Below, piece by piece: positions 48,918 to 57,541 of a stretch of DNA of 64,000 nucleotides. The notes below the pieces were generated by a model. It made no database searches. It worked only from the letters and a program-made list of their open reading frames with translations, and was not told where the DNA came from. The translations under genes were made by a program, and so were the position numbers. Where the stretch lies: IMG/VR virus record IMGVR_UViG_3300025646_005482, positions 1 to 64,000 of that record. The stretch is one strand, 5' to 3'. This DNA is from a virus. Position 1 is the first letter of the stretch; every line of letters starts with the position of its first letter.

Positions 48918-50279
48918 ATGAAAACTGTAGTCATAGCGTTCGGTCGTATGAATCCTCCTACGATCGGCCACGAAAAATTAGTATCAAAAATACGGACTAC
49001 TGCACGTAAGTATCGTGCGAAGCCTATGCTCTTCTTGTCACATTCACAAGACAAGAAAAAAAATCCTCTCTCATACGAAGACAAAATCCGCTACAGTAAA
49101 AAAGCATTTGGTGCAATGGTAACTAAATCCAATGCACGTACTATTATAGATGTAGCAAAAGACCTTGAGAAACAGTTCGACGAATTAGTTGTTATTGGTG
49201 GTTCGGACCGAGTGTCAGAGTTTCAATCATTATTAGATAGGTATAATGGTAAAGACTATGCTTTCGAAAAGATCACTGTCGTCTCAGCTGGAGAACGTGA
49301 TCCAGACTCAGATGATGTGTCTGGTATGTCAGCATCGAAACTACGATCTCTAGCTCAAACTGGTAAGTTTACAGAGTTTAAGAATGGTCTACCTAAGAAT
49401 CTGCAAAGGGGCAGAGAGGCAAAAGAGATGTACGATACGATAAGAAATGCAGCAGGCATCACTGAAGATATGTCGCTGCAAGAAGTACTCAATATGCAAC
49501 AGCGACTGAAGAAAAAAGCTTTGATGCGTCGACTCAAAGGCAAAATCAAGTTAGGTCGTAGGCGTGCTAAGTTTAGGATTGCGAATCCCGAAAAATTAAG
49601 AAAGAGATCTGCTAAAAAGGCTCGCGAAATCATTCGAGCTCGTATTGCCGGATCTCAAGGCAAAAGTTACAAAGATTTGCCATATGCAGGTCGACAACAA
49701 GTCGATAAACGCGTAGAGAAGAAAAAAGATTTGATCGCACGTCTCGCTAAGCGCATGATGCCTAAAGTCAAGAAGGCAGAGATGGAGCGAGTAAAAAGAA
49801 ATCGTAGCTCGAAGAAAGAAGAGACAGAATTGAATTTGTATCAGATCATCGAACATCTGATCGAAAAGGTAAACATCGAACAAGTTACAGAGAAGGTTGA
49901 GCGTAACCTCCTGAAGAAGAGTGAGAAGCATGGTATCTCATTCGAAGAATTACGCCAGCGTTATATCGATGCCAAAGCAGAATGGGTAATCGAAGACACT
50001 GAGTTGACCGCTGATCAATATGCATTCGATAAGTTGAATCATGATCTCATCAATGAGAAAGGTGAGGATGCAAAAGGTCATAAGCGACCAACAGAAGACG
50101 GTGCAGGATTGACACGAAAAGGTGCAAAAGCACATGGTGTCAAAACTGCAGTCACAACGCCACCATCTAAACTCGACCCCGACGGTGAAGCAGCAGGCAG
50201 ACGAAAGTCTTTCTGTGCTCGCTCACGTAGTTGGACAGGCGAGAGAGGGAAAGCTGCACGACGAAGGTGGAATTGCTAA
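48918..50279 (+). CDS. Nucleotidyltransferase-like protein with C-terminal DUF6321-like domain
   Basis: A 453-residue multi-domain protein. VIAFGRMNPPTIGHEKLV (4-21) is the H-x-G-H-like N-terminus of NMN/cytidylyltransferase-fold enzymes, with SGMSASKLRSLA (about 137-148) the ISx[ST]xxR-like motif. A long basic helical middle (RLKKKALMRRLKGKIKLGRR) follows, and the C-terminus SKLDPDGEAAGRRKSFCARS then RRRWNC matches a phage domain I know as DUF6321. Behind the best late promoter, so probably a virion or packaging-linked protein. Confidence 0.7.
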   Translation: MKTVVIAFGRMNPPTIGHEKLVSKIRTTARKYRAKPMLFLSHSQDKKKNPLSYEDKIRYSKKAFGAMVTKSNARTIIDVAKDLEKQFDELVVIGGSDRVSEFQSLLDRYNGKDYAFEKITVVSAGERDPDSDDVSGMSASKLRSLAQTGKFTEFKNGLPKNLQRGREAKEMYDTIRNAAGITEDMSLQEVLNMQQRLKKKALMRRLKGKIKLGRRRAKFRIANPEKLRKRSAKKAREIIRARIAGSQGKSYKDLPYAGRQQVDKRVEKKKDLIARLAKRMMPKVKKAEMERVKRNRSSKKEETELNLYQIIEHLIEKVNIEQVTEKVERNLLKKSEKHGISFEELRQRYIDAKAEWVIEDTELTADQYAFDKLNHDLINEKGEDAKGHKRPTEDGAGLTRKGAKAHGVKTAVTTPPSKLDPDGEAAGRRKSFCARSRSWTGERGKAARRRWNC

Positions 50280-51082
50280 TGGCAATTTGGAATAAAGACT
50301 CACAAGCGTTTCTGAATAATAATAAGACATTATTCGAAGCTTTTTCAATTGCCGATAAAGACGGTAATATCATGAACACATTTGGTACATCAGCCAATAT
50401 TCCTATTGCTGATGGATCAGTTGCCGGTTATTCAGTAAGAAATATTTTTGGTACTACTGCTGGTGATGCTGACATTGTAACGTCTGAGTTTAGAACACCG
50501 TGGGAACGAGCAAGCAACTATGAGTTTCCATCAGCAGCAAATACGATGTCCTTAGTCAGTACAAGTGGATCTGATACAGCTGTAACAGTTTTGATTTCTG
50601 GACTTGATGAAAACTATCTACCAATTAGCGAAACGAAAACATTGACAGGTACAGCACCGATTACTACAGACAATAGTTATTTTAGAATTAATGACATGAT
50701 TTGTACTGTTGGAAATGCTGTTGGAACTATTACATTATCTATTGGCGCAGATGTTTATTCACAGATTGATCCAGGAAATGGAAGAGATCAAAAAGCAGTA
50801 TATACTGTACCTGCTGGATATTGTTTCTTCTTAACACGAATCGACGCATTTTGTACTGATGCAAATGGTGGTAAGGCAGCACGATTTAGAAACTATTTGC
50901 GCTCTTCAAATGGTAGAGTGTTGAGAGTTGCTGATACAACGTTTTTTGAAAATATGAATATTATGAGACAGGCGCCATTTAAGTACGACCAAAAAACGGA
51001 TATTGAAATGCAATTAAGGTCTTTGTCAGGTTCTACTTTCGGCTCAGTGTTTGCTGAAGGTATACTAGTACAACAAGTATAA
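50279..51082 (+). CDS. Putative virion structural protein
   Basis: 267 residues from ATG 50279, overlapping the previous stop by 1 nt. Beta-rich and Thr/Ser/Gly-rich throughout (LVSTSGSDTAVTVLISGLDE, TLTGTAPITTDNSYFRIND), with no catalytic motif, a composition typical of head-decoration or tail-fibre-associated proteins. Late region location agrees. Exact role unknown. Confidence 0.6.
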   Translation: MAIWNKDSQAFLNNNKTLFEAFSIADKDGNIMNTFGTSANIPIADGSVAGYSVRNIFGTTAGDADIVTSEFRTPWERASNYEFPSAANTMSLVSTSGSDTAVTVLISGLDENYLPISETKTLTGTAPITTDNSYFRINDMICTVGNAVGTITLSIGADVYSQIDPGNGRDQKAVYTVPAGYCFFLTRIDAFCTDANGGKAARFRNYLRSSNGRVLRVADTTFFENMNIMRQAPFKYDQKTDIEMQLRSLSGSTFGSVFAEGILVQQV

Positions 51083-51097
51083 CAAACGGACAGATAA

Positions 51098-52720
51098 ATG
51101 AATATCTTCAAAGAATACACAGAAAATCAGAAGCGCGCTAAAGATAAGATCAAGCGTGAGAAAGAAGCTGATAAGGCAAAACATGATCGTATGATGGATC
51201 AAGCTCGTAACCGTGATACTTCTCGAAAGAATACTATGTCTGAGTCAGAGATTCATGTACGTCTCGATCATCTCGATGGTGACTCTCGTCAGAAGAAAGC
51301 TGGTGCTGTCATGCGCAAGCATGAACGAGCAGGTCATATCGAGTATGTTGGCAATACTGATAAAGGTGTTGTATTCAAAGCGAAGAGCAAAGCACACGCT
51401 GACCGACTACACAGAGATCTGAAGCCTCATGCAACTGGTGTTGAGCACATGAGCGAAGCTACTAAGTCAGCACAAGATCCCGATATTAAAGATAGAGAGG
51501 GTACACAACCCGCTGCCTATCATAAAGGTTTAAAGAAAACAACAAAAGCAAAGCGAGATGCACACTTTAAGAAGCACGGTAAGAAAGCAGATGATGATGC
51601 TTCAGCATATAAAGATGCACCTGGCGATAAGAAAGCAAGGAAGGGAGACATGCCTAAGTCAAAGTATACTAAGTTCGTAGATAATATGATGAAGGAAGGT
51701 ACTGACTTCGCTGCTCATCGTGCCGCTAAAGCAACTGCACCTTCAGATTCTGATCGTAAAAAGATGGCGAAGGTAGCAGATCTGATGCGTAAAGAGCGTG
51801 AGAAGAAAGCTGCGATGAAAGAGGGTAAGGTTGATAATCACCCAGAAGTTAGAAAGCTATTTAAGGGTATAGGCAAAACCAAACCGGATAGTTTCGAAAG
51901 AAGGCGTGCGGTTCGTGCTTGGTCAAATAAGCGAAAGGAACTGCATAACGAAGAAGCACAAGTCGATGAAAGTGTATACAAAGGTAAAGATGCATTTGGT
52001 CGTGGTGTGATTGGTAGACTGCGTGGTGGTAAAGCTGGTGCTTATATGGCAAAGAAAGCCAAAGAACGTTCTGATATGAATAAGAAGAACGATCCAGGTT
52101 CAGCGAAGAAAGGTTATGCTCTCAGTGTAACAGACAAAGATAAAGCAATGGCGAAAGCACGAAAGAAAGGTTTGAGCCCTAAGCATCCTACTACTAACTA
52201 TAATAGGAAGCTGCCTGAAGAAGCACAGAAGAAAGATCATCAGACTATTAGCTACGTTACACATGGTGGTCAGAAGGGTAAAGTACAGGTACATAAAGAC
52301 AATGCCTTCAAAGCACTGAATCATTATCGTAAAAATAACAAGAGTGCACAGTTTGAAGCGATGTCACCTGAATCTCGGAAAGCACATGGTCGAATGTTTA
52401 AGGCCGCACAAAAGAAGAAGGATGATTCAGCTGCACAAGCCGACCGCGAAAAGCGATTGAAGGCAAAAGGATGGGTCAAGAACGATCGTGGCGGTATGTC
52501 GAAAGTAACCGAAGAGGGTGATAGTTCATTCGCTGCGAAGGCTGCTAAGTCAGGCATTTCGGTCGGTACCCTGAAGAAGGTATATAATAGAGGAGTTGCT
52601 GCGTGGAAGACAGGTCATCGACCAGGAACTACGCCATCTCAATGGGGTCATGCACGTGTAAATGCGTTCATTGCCAAGAAAAAGAAAGGTGGACTTAACC
52701 ACGACAAAGATCTAGCGTGA
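51098..52720 (+). CDS. Large basic modular protein with C-terminal DUF5824-like domain
   Basis: A 540-residue, extremely Lys/Arg/Ala-rich protein made of several modules. MNIFKEYTENQK resembles a T4-type capsid-targeting N-terminus. One module (DPDIKDREGTQPAAYHKGL ... MPKSKYTKFVDNMM) is a phage-specific domain with the 'KHGKK...ASAYK-x-APGD' pattern. The end, AKSGISVGTLKKVYNRGVAA then WKTGHRPGTTPSQWGHARVN, matches DUF5824. Likely DNA-binding inside the head; its function is not established. Confidence 0.65.
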   Translation: MNIFKEYTENQKRAKDKIKREKEADKAKHDRMMDQARNRDTSRKNTMSESEIHVRLDHLDGDSRQKKAGAVMRKHERAGHIEYVGNTDKGVVFKAKSKAHADRLHRDLKPHATGVEHMSEATKSAQDPDIKDREGTQPAAYHKGLKKTTKAKRDAHFKKHGKKADDDASAYKDAPGDKKARKGDMPKSKYTKFVDNMMKEGTDFAAHRAAKATAPSDSDRKKMAKVADLMRKEREKKAAMKEGKVDNHPEVRKLFKGIGKTKPDSFERRRAVRAWSNKRKELHNEEAQVDESVYKGKDAFGRGVIGRLRGGKAGAYMAKKAKERSDMNKKNDPGSAKKGYALSVTDKDKAMAKARKKGLSPKHPTTNYNRKLPEEAQKKDHQTISYVTHGGQKGKVQVHKDNAFKALNHYRKNNKSAQFEAMSPESRKAHGRMFKAAQKKKDDSAAQADREKRLKAKGWVKNDRGGMSKVTEEGDSSFAAKAAKSGISVGTLKKVYNRGVAAWKTGHRPGTTPSQWGHARVNAFIAKKKKGGLNHDKDLA

Positions 52721-52727
52721 GGAAATT

Positions 52728-53033
52728 ATGGCAGATTTGAAAGACACAGCTCAAATTCAAGGATTGATGAGCGCGGTGAAAGATATTATGGCAGGTAATC
52801 AAAACCTGTATCAACAAGATTTAGAACGACAATTTAATTTTCCTGGTGGTATGGCGCCAGTAGAGGAACCAGTAGATGTTAGCGGAAGCGATACAGAGAC
52901 AGAAGTTGCAGTCAGCGGCGAAGAGCCTATCGAAGCTAGCGCGGAGCTCGACGTCAGTGCGGAGAGTGATGCAGAAGATGCAGTCGGGGAAGTTGCCGAC
53001 GAAGCAGGATCTGAAATCGATCAAGGGCGCTGA
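52728..53033 (+). CDS. Acidic low-complexity late protein overlapping the next gene
   Basis: A 101-residue protein. The first ~45 residues (DTAQIQGLMSAVKDIMAGNQ ... YQQDLERQFNFPGGMAP) look like a conserved phage N-terminus; the rest is a Glu/Asp/Ser/Ala low-complexity tail. Its last 158 nt are also read in another frame by the gene starting at 52876. The acidic tail may be a consequence of overprinting, or the two may be joined by frameshift. Confidence 0.5.
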   Translation: MADLKDTAQIQGLMSAVKDIMAGNQNLYQQDLERQFNFPGGMAPVEEPVDVSGSDTETEVAVSGEEPIEASAELDVSAESDAEDAVGEVADEAGSEIDQGR

Positions 53034-54387
53034 GCAAGACGATGTAGTCATGGCTCTGACCAAGGCGATTGGTCCTGACGAAGCAATCAAATTGCTTGAG
53101 ATGTGTGATATGTCTAAACACGCTGAGAAACTTGTGTCTGCGAAAGGCAATCCTGATGGTCCGCTTCCAAAGTGGGGCGAGCCAGGTGGTGTAGAAGATG
53201 CATTGAAGAAAACACCTGGTCAAAAGAAAAAGAAAGTTGTGGAAGAAGTGAAGACAATCAAAGTTGGCGAGGATGCCGTAGGTGCAGATAACTGTCACTA
53301 TGCACTCGTCATGGATAGAAAAGTCACTGCAACCGGTACGAAAGACGAGATGCTGGCGAAGTGCAAAAAGGAGGGAGGCCGAGTTTGGGTGTCTACTAAA
53401 AACGTTGGAGATGTAGTAGAAGAAGCTGAATTGCGACACATACTACGATATATTCCTGATCCTGAAGCAATTCAAGAAGCAGAGTATCATGTCACACGTC
53501 CAGGCGGATCATTAAGTAAACCTGATAGTGTACATAAGAATAAGTCAGAAGCAATGAAAGCTGCGTACAGACTGTCTAAGAATAAGCACATGGGTGCTAA
53601 AGGTGGTCAAGTGTATCGAGTACATAATGGCGAAGTTACTCATGGTTTTGACACTGAAGGTCGTTCGCGGCACCTCGGTCTCGATCATGCTAAAGTAACC
53701 GGCAAGAAGCCTATCAAAGAGATGGGCCAAATGAGTCATGGTAATCCGCTTCATACTTCTAATGCTGGAAAAAACCGTACCGCTACATCTAAATCGATGG
53801 CAGCTGCTGGTAAAAAGAGAAAAACTTTAGACAAATTAGAAAAAAAGATGGTCGCACTCAAGAGAAAAAAGAGGGCATTCAGAAGAGATATGTATGAAGC
53901 AAAGTTTGCTGTTGACATTGAAGGCATGCCTCGTTTCTATATGGATTCGGATTCACCAGCAAAAGTCAAGATAGCGTTACGAAATATGCTGAAGAAAGCA
54001 TCGGCTGTCAAGAGTGTTACTCGTACATATGATACGAACATCAAGGCTGATCTGAGACAGCGTCTGAAAGATGCGAGTACAGATATGCATACTAATTACG
54101 TATCAGAGAAGTTAAAGCCGTCCGATGACATGGGTGATTGGGTCGACGACTTCAAAAAATCAGATGCACCACAATTTAAGGGTAAGTCAATGGAAAAGAG
54201 ACGACAAATGGCCATCGCTGCTAAACTGTCTGCGATGCGAGAAGGTTGGAAATCAGATTCAGGTTGGAAGAAAGTTTCTGGTCCTCGCAAAGACGAGTAC
54301 GGCAATACGGTTAAGAAACAAAACATTGCTAAGCACCTTGCTAAAAAAGCAATGAACAAGACGAAAGCAATGGGAGAAAAGAAATGA
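52876..54387 (+). CDS. Large basic late protein, overlapping start
   Basis: A 503-residue Lys-rich protein. The early segment KLARSSTSVRRVMQKMQSGK then LKSIKGAEQDDVVMALTKAI looks like a conserved phage domain, supporting translation of the overlap region in this frame. Further modules include CHYALVMDRKVTATGTKDEM and a C-terminal FKKSDAPQFKGKSMEKRRQM then AIAAKLSA, a domain I recall near phage structural genes (FKGKS-x-x-KRR-x-MAIAAK). Start is uncertain. Probably a head-internal or scaffold protein. Confidence 0.6.
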   Translation: MLAEAIQRQKLQSAAKSLSKLARSSTSVRRVMQKMQSGKLPTKQDLKSIKGAEQDDVVMALTKAIGPDEAIKLLEMCDMSKHAEKLVSAKGNPDGPLPKWGEPGGVEDALKKTPGQKKKKVVEEVKTIKVGEDAVGADNCHYALVMDRKVTATGTKDEMLAKCKKEGGRVWVSTKNVGDVVEEAELRHILRYIPDPEAIQEAEYHVTRPGGSLSKPDSVHKNKSEAMKAAYRLSKNKHMGAKGGQVYRVHNGEVTHGFDTEGRSRHLGLDHAKVTGKKPIKEMGQMSHGNPLHTSNAGKNRTATSKSMAAAGKKRKTLDKLEKKMVALKRKKRAFRRDMYEAKFAVDIEGMPRFYMDSDSPAKVKIALRNMLKKASAVKSVTRTYDTNIKADLRQRLKDASTDMHTNYVSEKLKPSDDMGDWVDDFKKSDAPQFKGKSMEKRRQMAIAAKLSAMREGWKSDSGWKKVSGPRKDEYGNTVKKQNIAKHLAKKAMNKTKAMGEKK

Positions 54388-54536
54388 AGAAGTTCAAGGA
54401 TTTTGTAACGGAGAAGAAAGAATTGTCTCCTGCACAGAAGAAGCATCTTGATGTAGATGATGATAACGACATTGACGCAGCAGATTTTAAGAAGCTGCGA
54501 GCGAAGAAAGAGAAAGCTGTCAAGGATGACGACTAA
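54384..54536 (+). CDS. 50-residue EF-hand/dockerin-like protein
   Basis: Starts at ATG 54384 overlapping the previous stop. Residues 23-35, DVDDDNDIDAADF, form a complete EF-hand loop with Asp at positions 1, 3, 5, 7, 9 and 12, so it should bind calcium. The N-terminus MKKFKDFVTEKK resembles the T4 capsid-targeting motif. A calcium-binding virion component is the likely role. Confidence 0.65.
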   Translation: MKKFKDFVTEKKELSPAQKKHLDVDDDNDIDAADFKKLRAKKEKAVKDDD

Positions 54537-54542
54537 TAAATA
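54535..54542 (+). promoter_or_regulatory. T4-type late promoter box
   Basis: AATAAATA, one mismatch to the late consensus, 30 nt before the ATG at 54573. Confidence 0.55.
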
Positions 54543-54572
54543 ACTGTTTAAACATAAGACGGAGAATAAGAA

Positions 54573-54917
54573 ATGTCTTTATTCGGAAAAAGAGACCAGT
54601 ACTCTGACGCACCTAAGTTTGTTGCGAAGGCAGAAACAGGTGAGACTGGACAAGCTTTGTTCGGCAATACTACTGATGGTGTTTTTGGTGTAGATCAAGC
54701 TGAATCAAAAGCTGCGCGCGGCGCTGGAAAGGGTAGTGTACCTCCAGGTTGGGTTCGTAAGTATACTCGAACTCGTGGCGGTGTAAGCCAGGATGTACAT
54801 GAGACACTAGCAACTCTTAAGATTAGTCTTGATGCTACTGATTTCGCTAATACTTCAACGCTTGATGTAGCTAACACTACTGGTACTGCTGACGATTCAG
54901 AATTCCCTGATTCCTAA
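54573..54917 (+). CDS. Putative virion protein
   Basis: A 114-residue protein with GVFGVDQAESKAARGAGKGS followed by PPGWVRKYTRTRGG and HETLATLKISLDATD. The F-G-V-D...GK-x-x-x-x-GWV-x-x-x...R-x-x-ETL pattern is one I associate with small T4-like phage head/neck-region proteins. Ser/Thr/Asp-rich C-terminus. Late promoter box upstream. Confidence 0.6.
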   Translation: MSLFGKRDQYSDAPKFVAKAETGETGQALFGNTTDGVFGVDQAESKAARGAGKGSVPPGWVRKYTRTRGGVSQDVHETLATLKISLDATDFANTSTLDVANTTGTADDSEFPDS

Positions 54918-54930
54918 TATTTAGATCATT

Positions 54931-55320
54931 ATGACACCATTGACTGAGTCAAACTTTTTGTTATATGCTGCGGCAAATTACACCAATACGGTGTACGATA
55001 CTGAAGAGTTTTATGATGACTTGAAAAGGTTCAAATATCTAAAGCGTCTCTTCTCAAGATATATTGAGAAGGGTGAGTTAAAGGAAAGATTGATACTGAA
55101 TCATGTCATTACATTATATAACGTATTTCGTCATGATGCAGCGACACGTATGTTATTTTTTAAGATCGATGAAGAACACTGGCATATTTTAAAAACATTT
55201 TTATTATTTTTACAATATATGCCAGATAGAATCACAGATCTAAATTTTGAAGGGTGTCATATTAGAACAGAAATGTTATCAGTAGATCTTAAAATTGCAG
55301 AGGTATTAAGGAACATATAG
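54931..55320 (+). CDS. Conserved phage protein (DUF7207-like)
   Basis: A 129-residue helical protein: YAAANYTNTVYDTEEFYDDL then KRFKYLKRLFSRYIEKGELK and ERLILNHVITLYNVF form the signature of a family conserved across T4-like phages. Function not known to me. Starts 13 nt after the previous gene and overlaps the next by 1 nt. Confidence 0.75.
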   Translation: MTPLTESNFLLYAAANYTNTVYDTEEFYDDLKRFKYLKRLFSRYIEKGELKERLILNHVITLYNVFRHDAATRMLFFKIDEEHWHILKTFLLFLQYMPDRITDLNFEGCHIRTEMLSVDLKIAEVLRNI

Positions 55321-55466
55321 TGGCTAAAGCAAAAGGAATGATGGGCATCAAGCTTACTATCGAACCTTCTAATAAGGGGACCAGTATTGGTCGCAACAAT
55401 ATTAAGATGGCTTCGATGAACAAAGCTAGAAAGAGATCATTTAAAAAGTATAGAGGTCAGGGCTAA
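55320..55466 (+). CDS. Small basic conserved phage protein
   Basis: 48 residues from GTG 55320 (TAGTG overlap). Very basic, with SIGRNNIKM and the end RKRSFKKYRGQG, a recurrent ending of small T4-like virion-region proteins. Overlaps the next gene by 1 nt. Confidence 0.65.
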   Translation: MAKAKGMMGIKLTIEPSNKGTSIGRNNIKMASMNKARKRSFKKYRGQG

Positions 55467-55969
55467 TGGCTAAAGGTGTAGTAGATCTAGCTGCGATTTA
55501 CATGTTTTTAAAGCGATTAGTAACACCTTTTGACCAATGGGATGCATATAAAACCGGTCTTATTGATAAGGACGGGAAAGTTATTGTGTCTAAAGCCGAT
55601 AGAACTCCTGAACAGAACAAATCGTTTGGGTATTTCGATCGCCTTGTAGCTAATCTGAAAAAACTGATGGGCAAAATACCCGGAGGTAAAACCCGTATCG
55701 CATCATTTGCTGCTGCGCTCTTGCTTTTGCGTGAAAAGAATCTAGATCCCGATGACATTGAATATCTAGAAGAGTGTTTGCATCACTACATGAAAGAAGC
55801 GGAAATGCTAGTTGAAGAAGGAGAAGGTGGTCCTACTAATTCTACATCGATGGGCCCTGGTATGGGCGATGATCCTCAAGTATTTCCTAAGAAGAAAAGA
55901 AAAACATCCTTCATCACGCGCAATTACATTGAGGTCAATGGCAAGCGCAAACGTATTTTTAAGGGCTGA
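55466..55969 (+). CDS. Conserved T4-like phage protein
   Basis: A 167-residue protein. DLAAIYMFLKRLVTPFDQWD followed by AYKTGLIDKDGKVI and FDRLVANLKKLMGKIPGGKT belongs to a family kept in many T4-like phages in the same order after the two preceding genes. The C-terminus is acidic then basic (MVEEGEGG-like, KKKRKTSFITRNYIEVNGKR). Function unknown. Confidence 0.7.
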   Translation: MAKGVVDLAAIYMFLKRLVTPFDQWDAYKTGLIDKDGKVIVSKADRTPEQNKSFGYFDRLVANLKKLMGKIPGGKTRIASFAAALLLLREKNLDPDDIEYLEECLHHYMKEAEMLVEEGEGGPTNSTSMGPGMGDDPQVFPKKKRKTSFITRNYIEVNGKRKRIFKG

Positions 55970-55971
55970 CC

Positions 55972-56256
55972 ATGGCTGAATCACAAGTAAAACGTTTAGA
56001 TCGTATTGAAGAGAAGATCGATAAGTTAGGCGATGCAATGATCTCTCTCGCGCGCGCTGAAGAAAAACTTATTGCTATTGAAAACAATAATCATGCTAAC
56101 TTTGACCGGCTCAATCGCTTCTCTTCTAAGCTGGATGATATAGAGAAGAAGGTTGATGACAATGCTCATACCGTTCAAATCATCAATCGTCTGTTCTGGA
56201 TTGTAGCCGTAGCAATCGCGTCTGTAGTGGTATCACAGCACTTCCCGTTTGTTTAA
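55972..56256 (+). CDS. Coiled-coil protein with C-terminal membrane anchor
   Basis: A 94-residue protein with long amphipathic helices (VKRLDRIEEKIDKLGDAMIS and FSSKLDDIEKKVDDNAHTVQ) and a C-terminal membrane span (about 71-88). The layout resembles XhlA/haemolysin-type small phage proteins often linked to lysis, or an i-spanin. It lies at the end of the late block, before the primase promoter. Confidence 0.6.
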   Translation: MAESQVKRLDRIEEKIDKLGDAMISLARAEEKLIAIENNNHANFDRLNRFSSKLDDIEKKVDDNAHTVQIINRLFWIVAVAIASVVVSQHFPFV

Positions 56257-56259
56257 ACA

Positions 56260-56287
56260 TGTACATTCCCTGACATAGCGGTATAAT
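56260..56287 (+). promoter_or_regulatory. Phage promoter for primase
   Basis: TGTACA 56260-56265, 16-nt spacer ending AGCGG, TATAAT 56282-56287, 28 nt before the ATG at 56316. Preceded by ACA as in the other strong copies. Confidence 0.85.
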
Positions 56288-56315
56288 AGCTCTATCGCTA
56301 TTCAGGTATTTTATT

Positions 56316-57329
56316 ATGTGGTTAGAACAAAAGTATATTGGTCTCATCTCCAACCGATTGGACCGATTTAAGCGAGTTAAGGCTCAACACTATAACTTCA
56401 GGTGCCCCGTTTGTGGAGACTCCAGAAAAAATAAGTACAAAGCACGTGGTTGGATATTTCCGAAAGACGATGGCGGATTTTTGTACCATTGTCATAATTG
56501 TAGTATCACTTTGGGTATCGATAAGTTACTTGAGTTCGTCGATCCAATAATATATCAGGAATTTATCCGCGAGAAAATATCGGATAATCTGACCCCGCAA
56601 GAGCGGAAGGTGACAGAGGCCGAAGTACTGGCTATCAAAATGAAACCCCCCAAGTTCGTTAAGTCTAGCGGACTAAAAAACCTCAAAAAAATCTCACAAT
56701 TATCTCACAGTCATCCCGCCAAGGTATATATAAACAAGAGACAGATTCCTACTCTGTATCATGCTAAGCTGTTCTATGCGCCACGCTTCAAGCAATTTGT
56801 CAATAGTGTGTTGCCTGGAAAGTTTGATACATTGGATCATGATGAACCACGTCTCATTATACCGTTTCTCGATGAGGATAAGAACCTCTTCGGATTTCAA
56901 GGACGATCGTTTCGTAAGGATGGCATACGGTATATAACAATAATGATCGACACGAAGAAGTCGAAAGTCTTCGGCTTAGATACCTGTGATCGTTCTAAAA
57001 CACACTACATTCTAGAAGGTCCTATCGACTCGATGTTTGTAGATAACTCTATCGCGATGGCAGGTGGTTCCATTGATTGGGATTTAGTGAATGAAAACAG
57101 CGTTTTTGTTTACGATAACGAACCACGATCTGCAGAAACATGTGCTAAGATTGAGAAGACGATAGATAAAGGATATAAGGTGGTCATATTCCCGGAGTCA
57201 ATCAAATCAAAGGACATCAATGATATGATTTTAAACTCAGAAACTATGTACATCGATGAAGTTTTAAGAGATAATATATCCTCCGGCCTTGAAGCAAAAA
57301 TACATTACACCGCATGGAAAAGAATATGA
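56316..57329 (+). CDS. 61: DNA primase (T4 gp61-like)
   Basis: A 337-residue protein (T4 gp61 is 342). FRCPVCGDSRKNKYKARGW and FLYHCHNCSITLG provide the zinc-binding Cys pairs (30/33 and 59/62). ILEGPIDSMFVDN (about 229) and VFVYDNEPRS are the TOPRIM acidic motifs. Works with helicase gp41 to make RNA primers. The order primase, small genes, nuclease, nrdA, nrdB is phage-typical. Confidence 0.93.
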   Translation: MWLEQKYIGLISNRLDRFKRVKAQHYNFRCPVCGDSRKNKYKARGWIFPKDDGGFLYHCHNCSITLGIDKLLEFVDPIIYQEFIREKISDNLTPQERKVTEAEVLAIKMKPPKFVKSSGLKNLKKISQLSHSHPAKVYINKRQIPTLYHAKLFYAPRFKQFVNSVLPGKFDTLDHDEPRLIIPFLDEDKNLFGFQGRSFRKDGIRYITIMIDTKKSKVFGLDTCDRSKTHYILEGPIDSMFVDNSIAMAGGSIDWDLVNENSVFVYDNEPRSAETCAKIEKTIDKGYKVVIFPESIKSKDINDMILNSETMYIDEVLRDNISSGLEAKIHYTAWKRI

Positions 57330-57541
57330 GTAGCAAAGAAATTCACCTCAGTACATTTATGAACCCTGAATTCAATCGCAAGGCAGAATTGTCTAAGGAT
57401 ACATATCATTATATCGTTCGTATGTTCGAAAACGGACAACTAATGAAAACAGAACTCCTTGAAAATCATTCTGTCTATTATGCTGAAGATTTGGCAGAAA
57501 ACTTCGTCCAAAAATGGGGTGCATTCAAAGATGGAAATTGA
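57326..57541 (+). CDS. Small conserved phage protein
   Basis: 71 residues from ATG 57326 (overlapping the primase stop by 4 nt). FNRKAELSKDTYHYIVRMFE followed by HSVYYAEDLAENFVQKWG, a short family I recall from T4-like phages near gp61. Function unknown. Confidence 0.65.
   Translation: MSSKEIHLSTFMNPEFNRKAELSKDTYHYIVRMFENGQLMKTELLENHSVYYAEDLAENFVQKWGAFKDGN

Noticed and set aside
49355-49931. Long open frames on the minus strand opposite the nucleotidyltransferase-like gene
   Set aside because: They mirror the Lys/Arg-rich codons of the plus-strand gene, have no ribosome site or recognisable protein, and are shadows.
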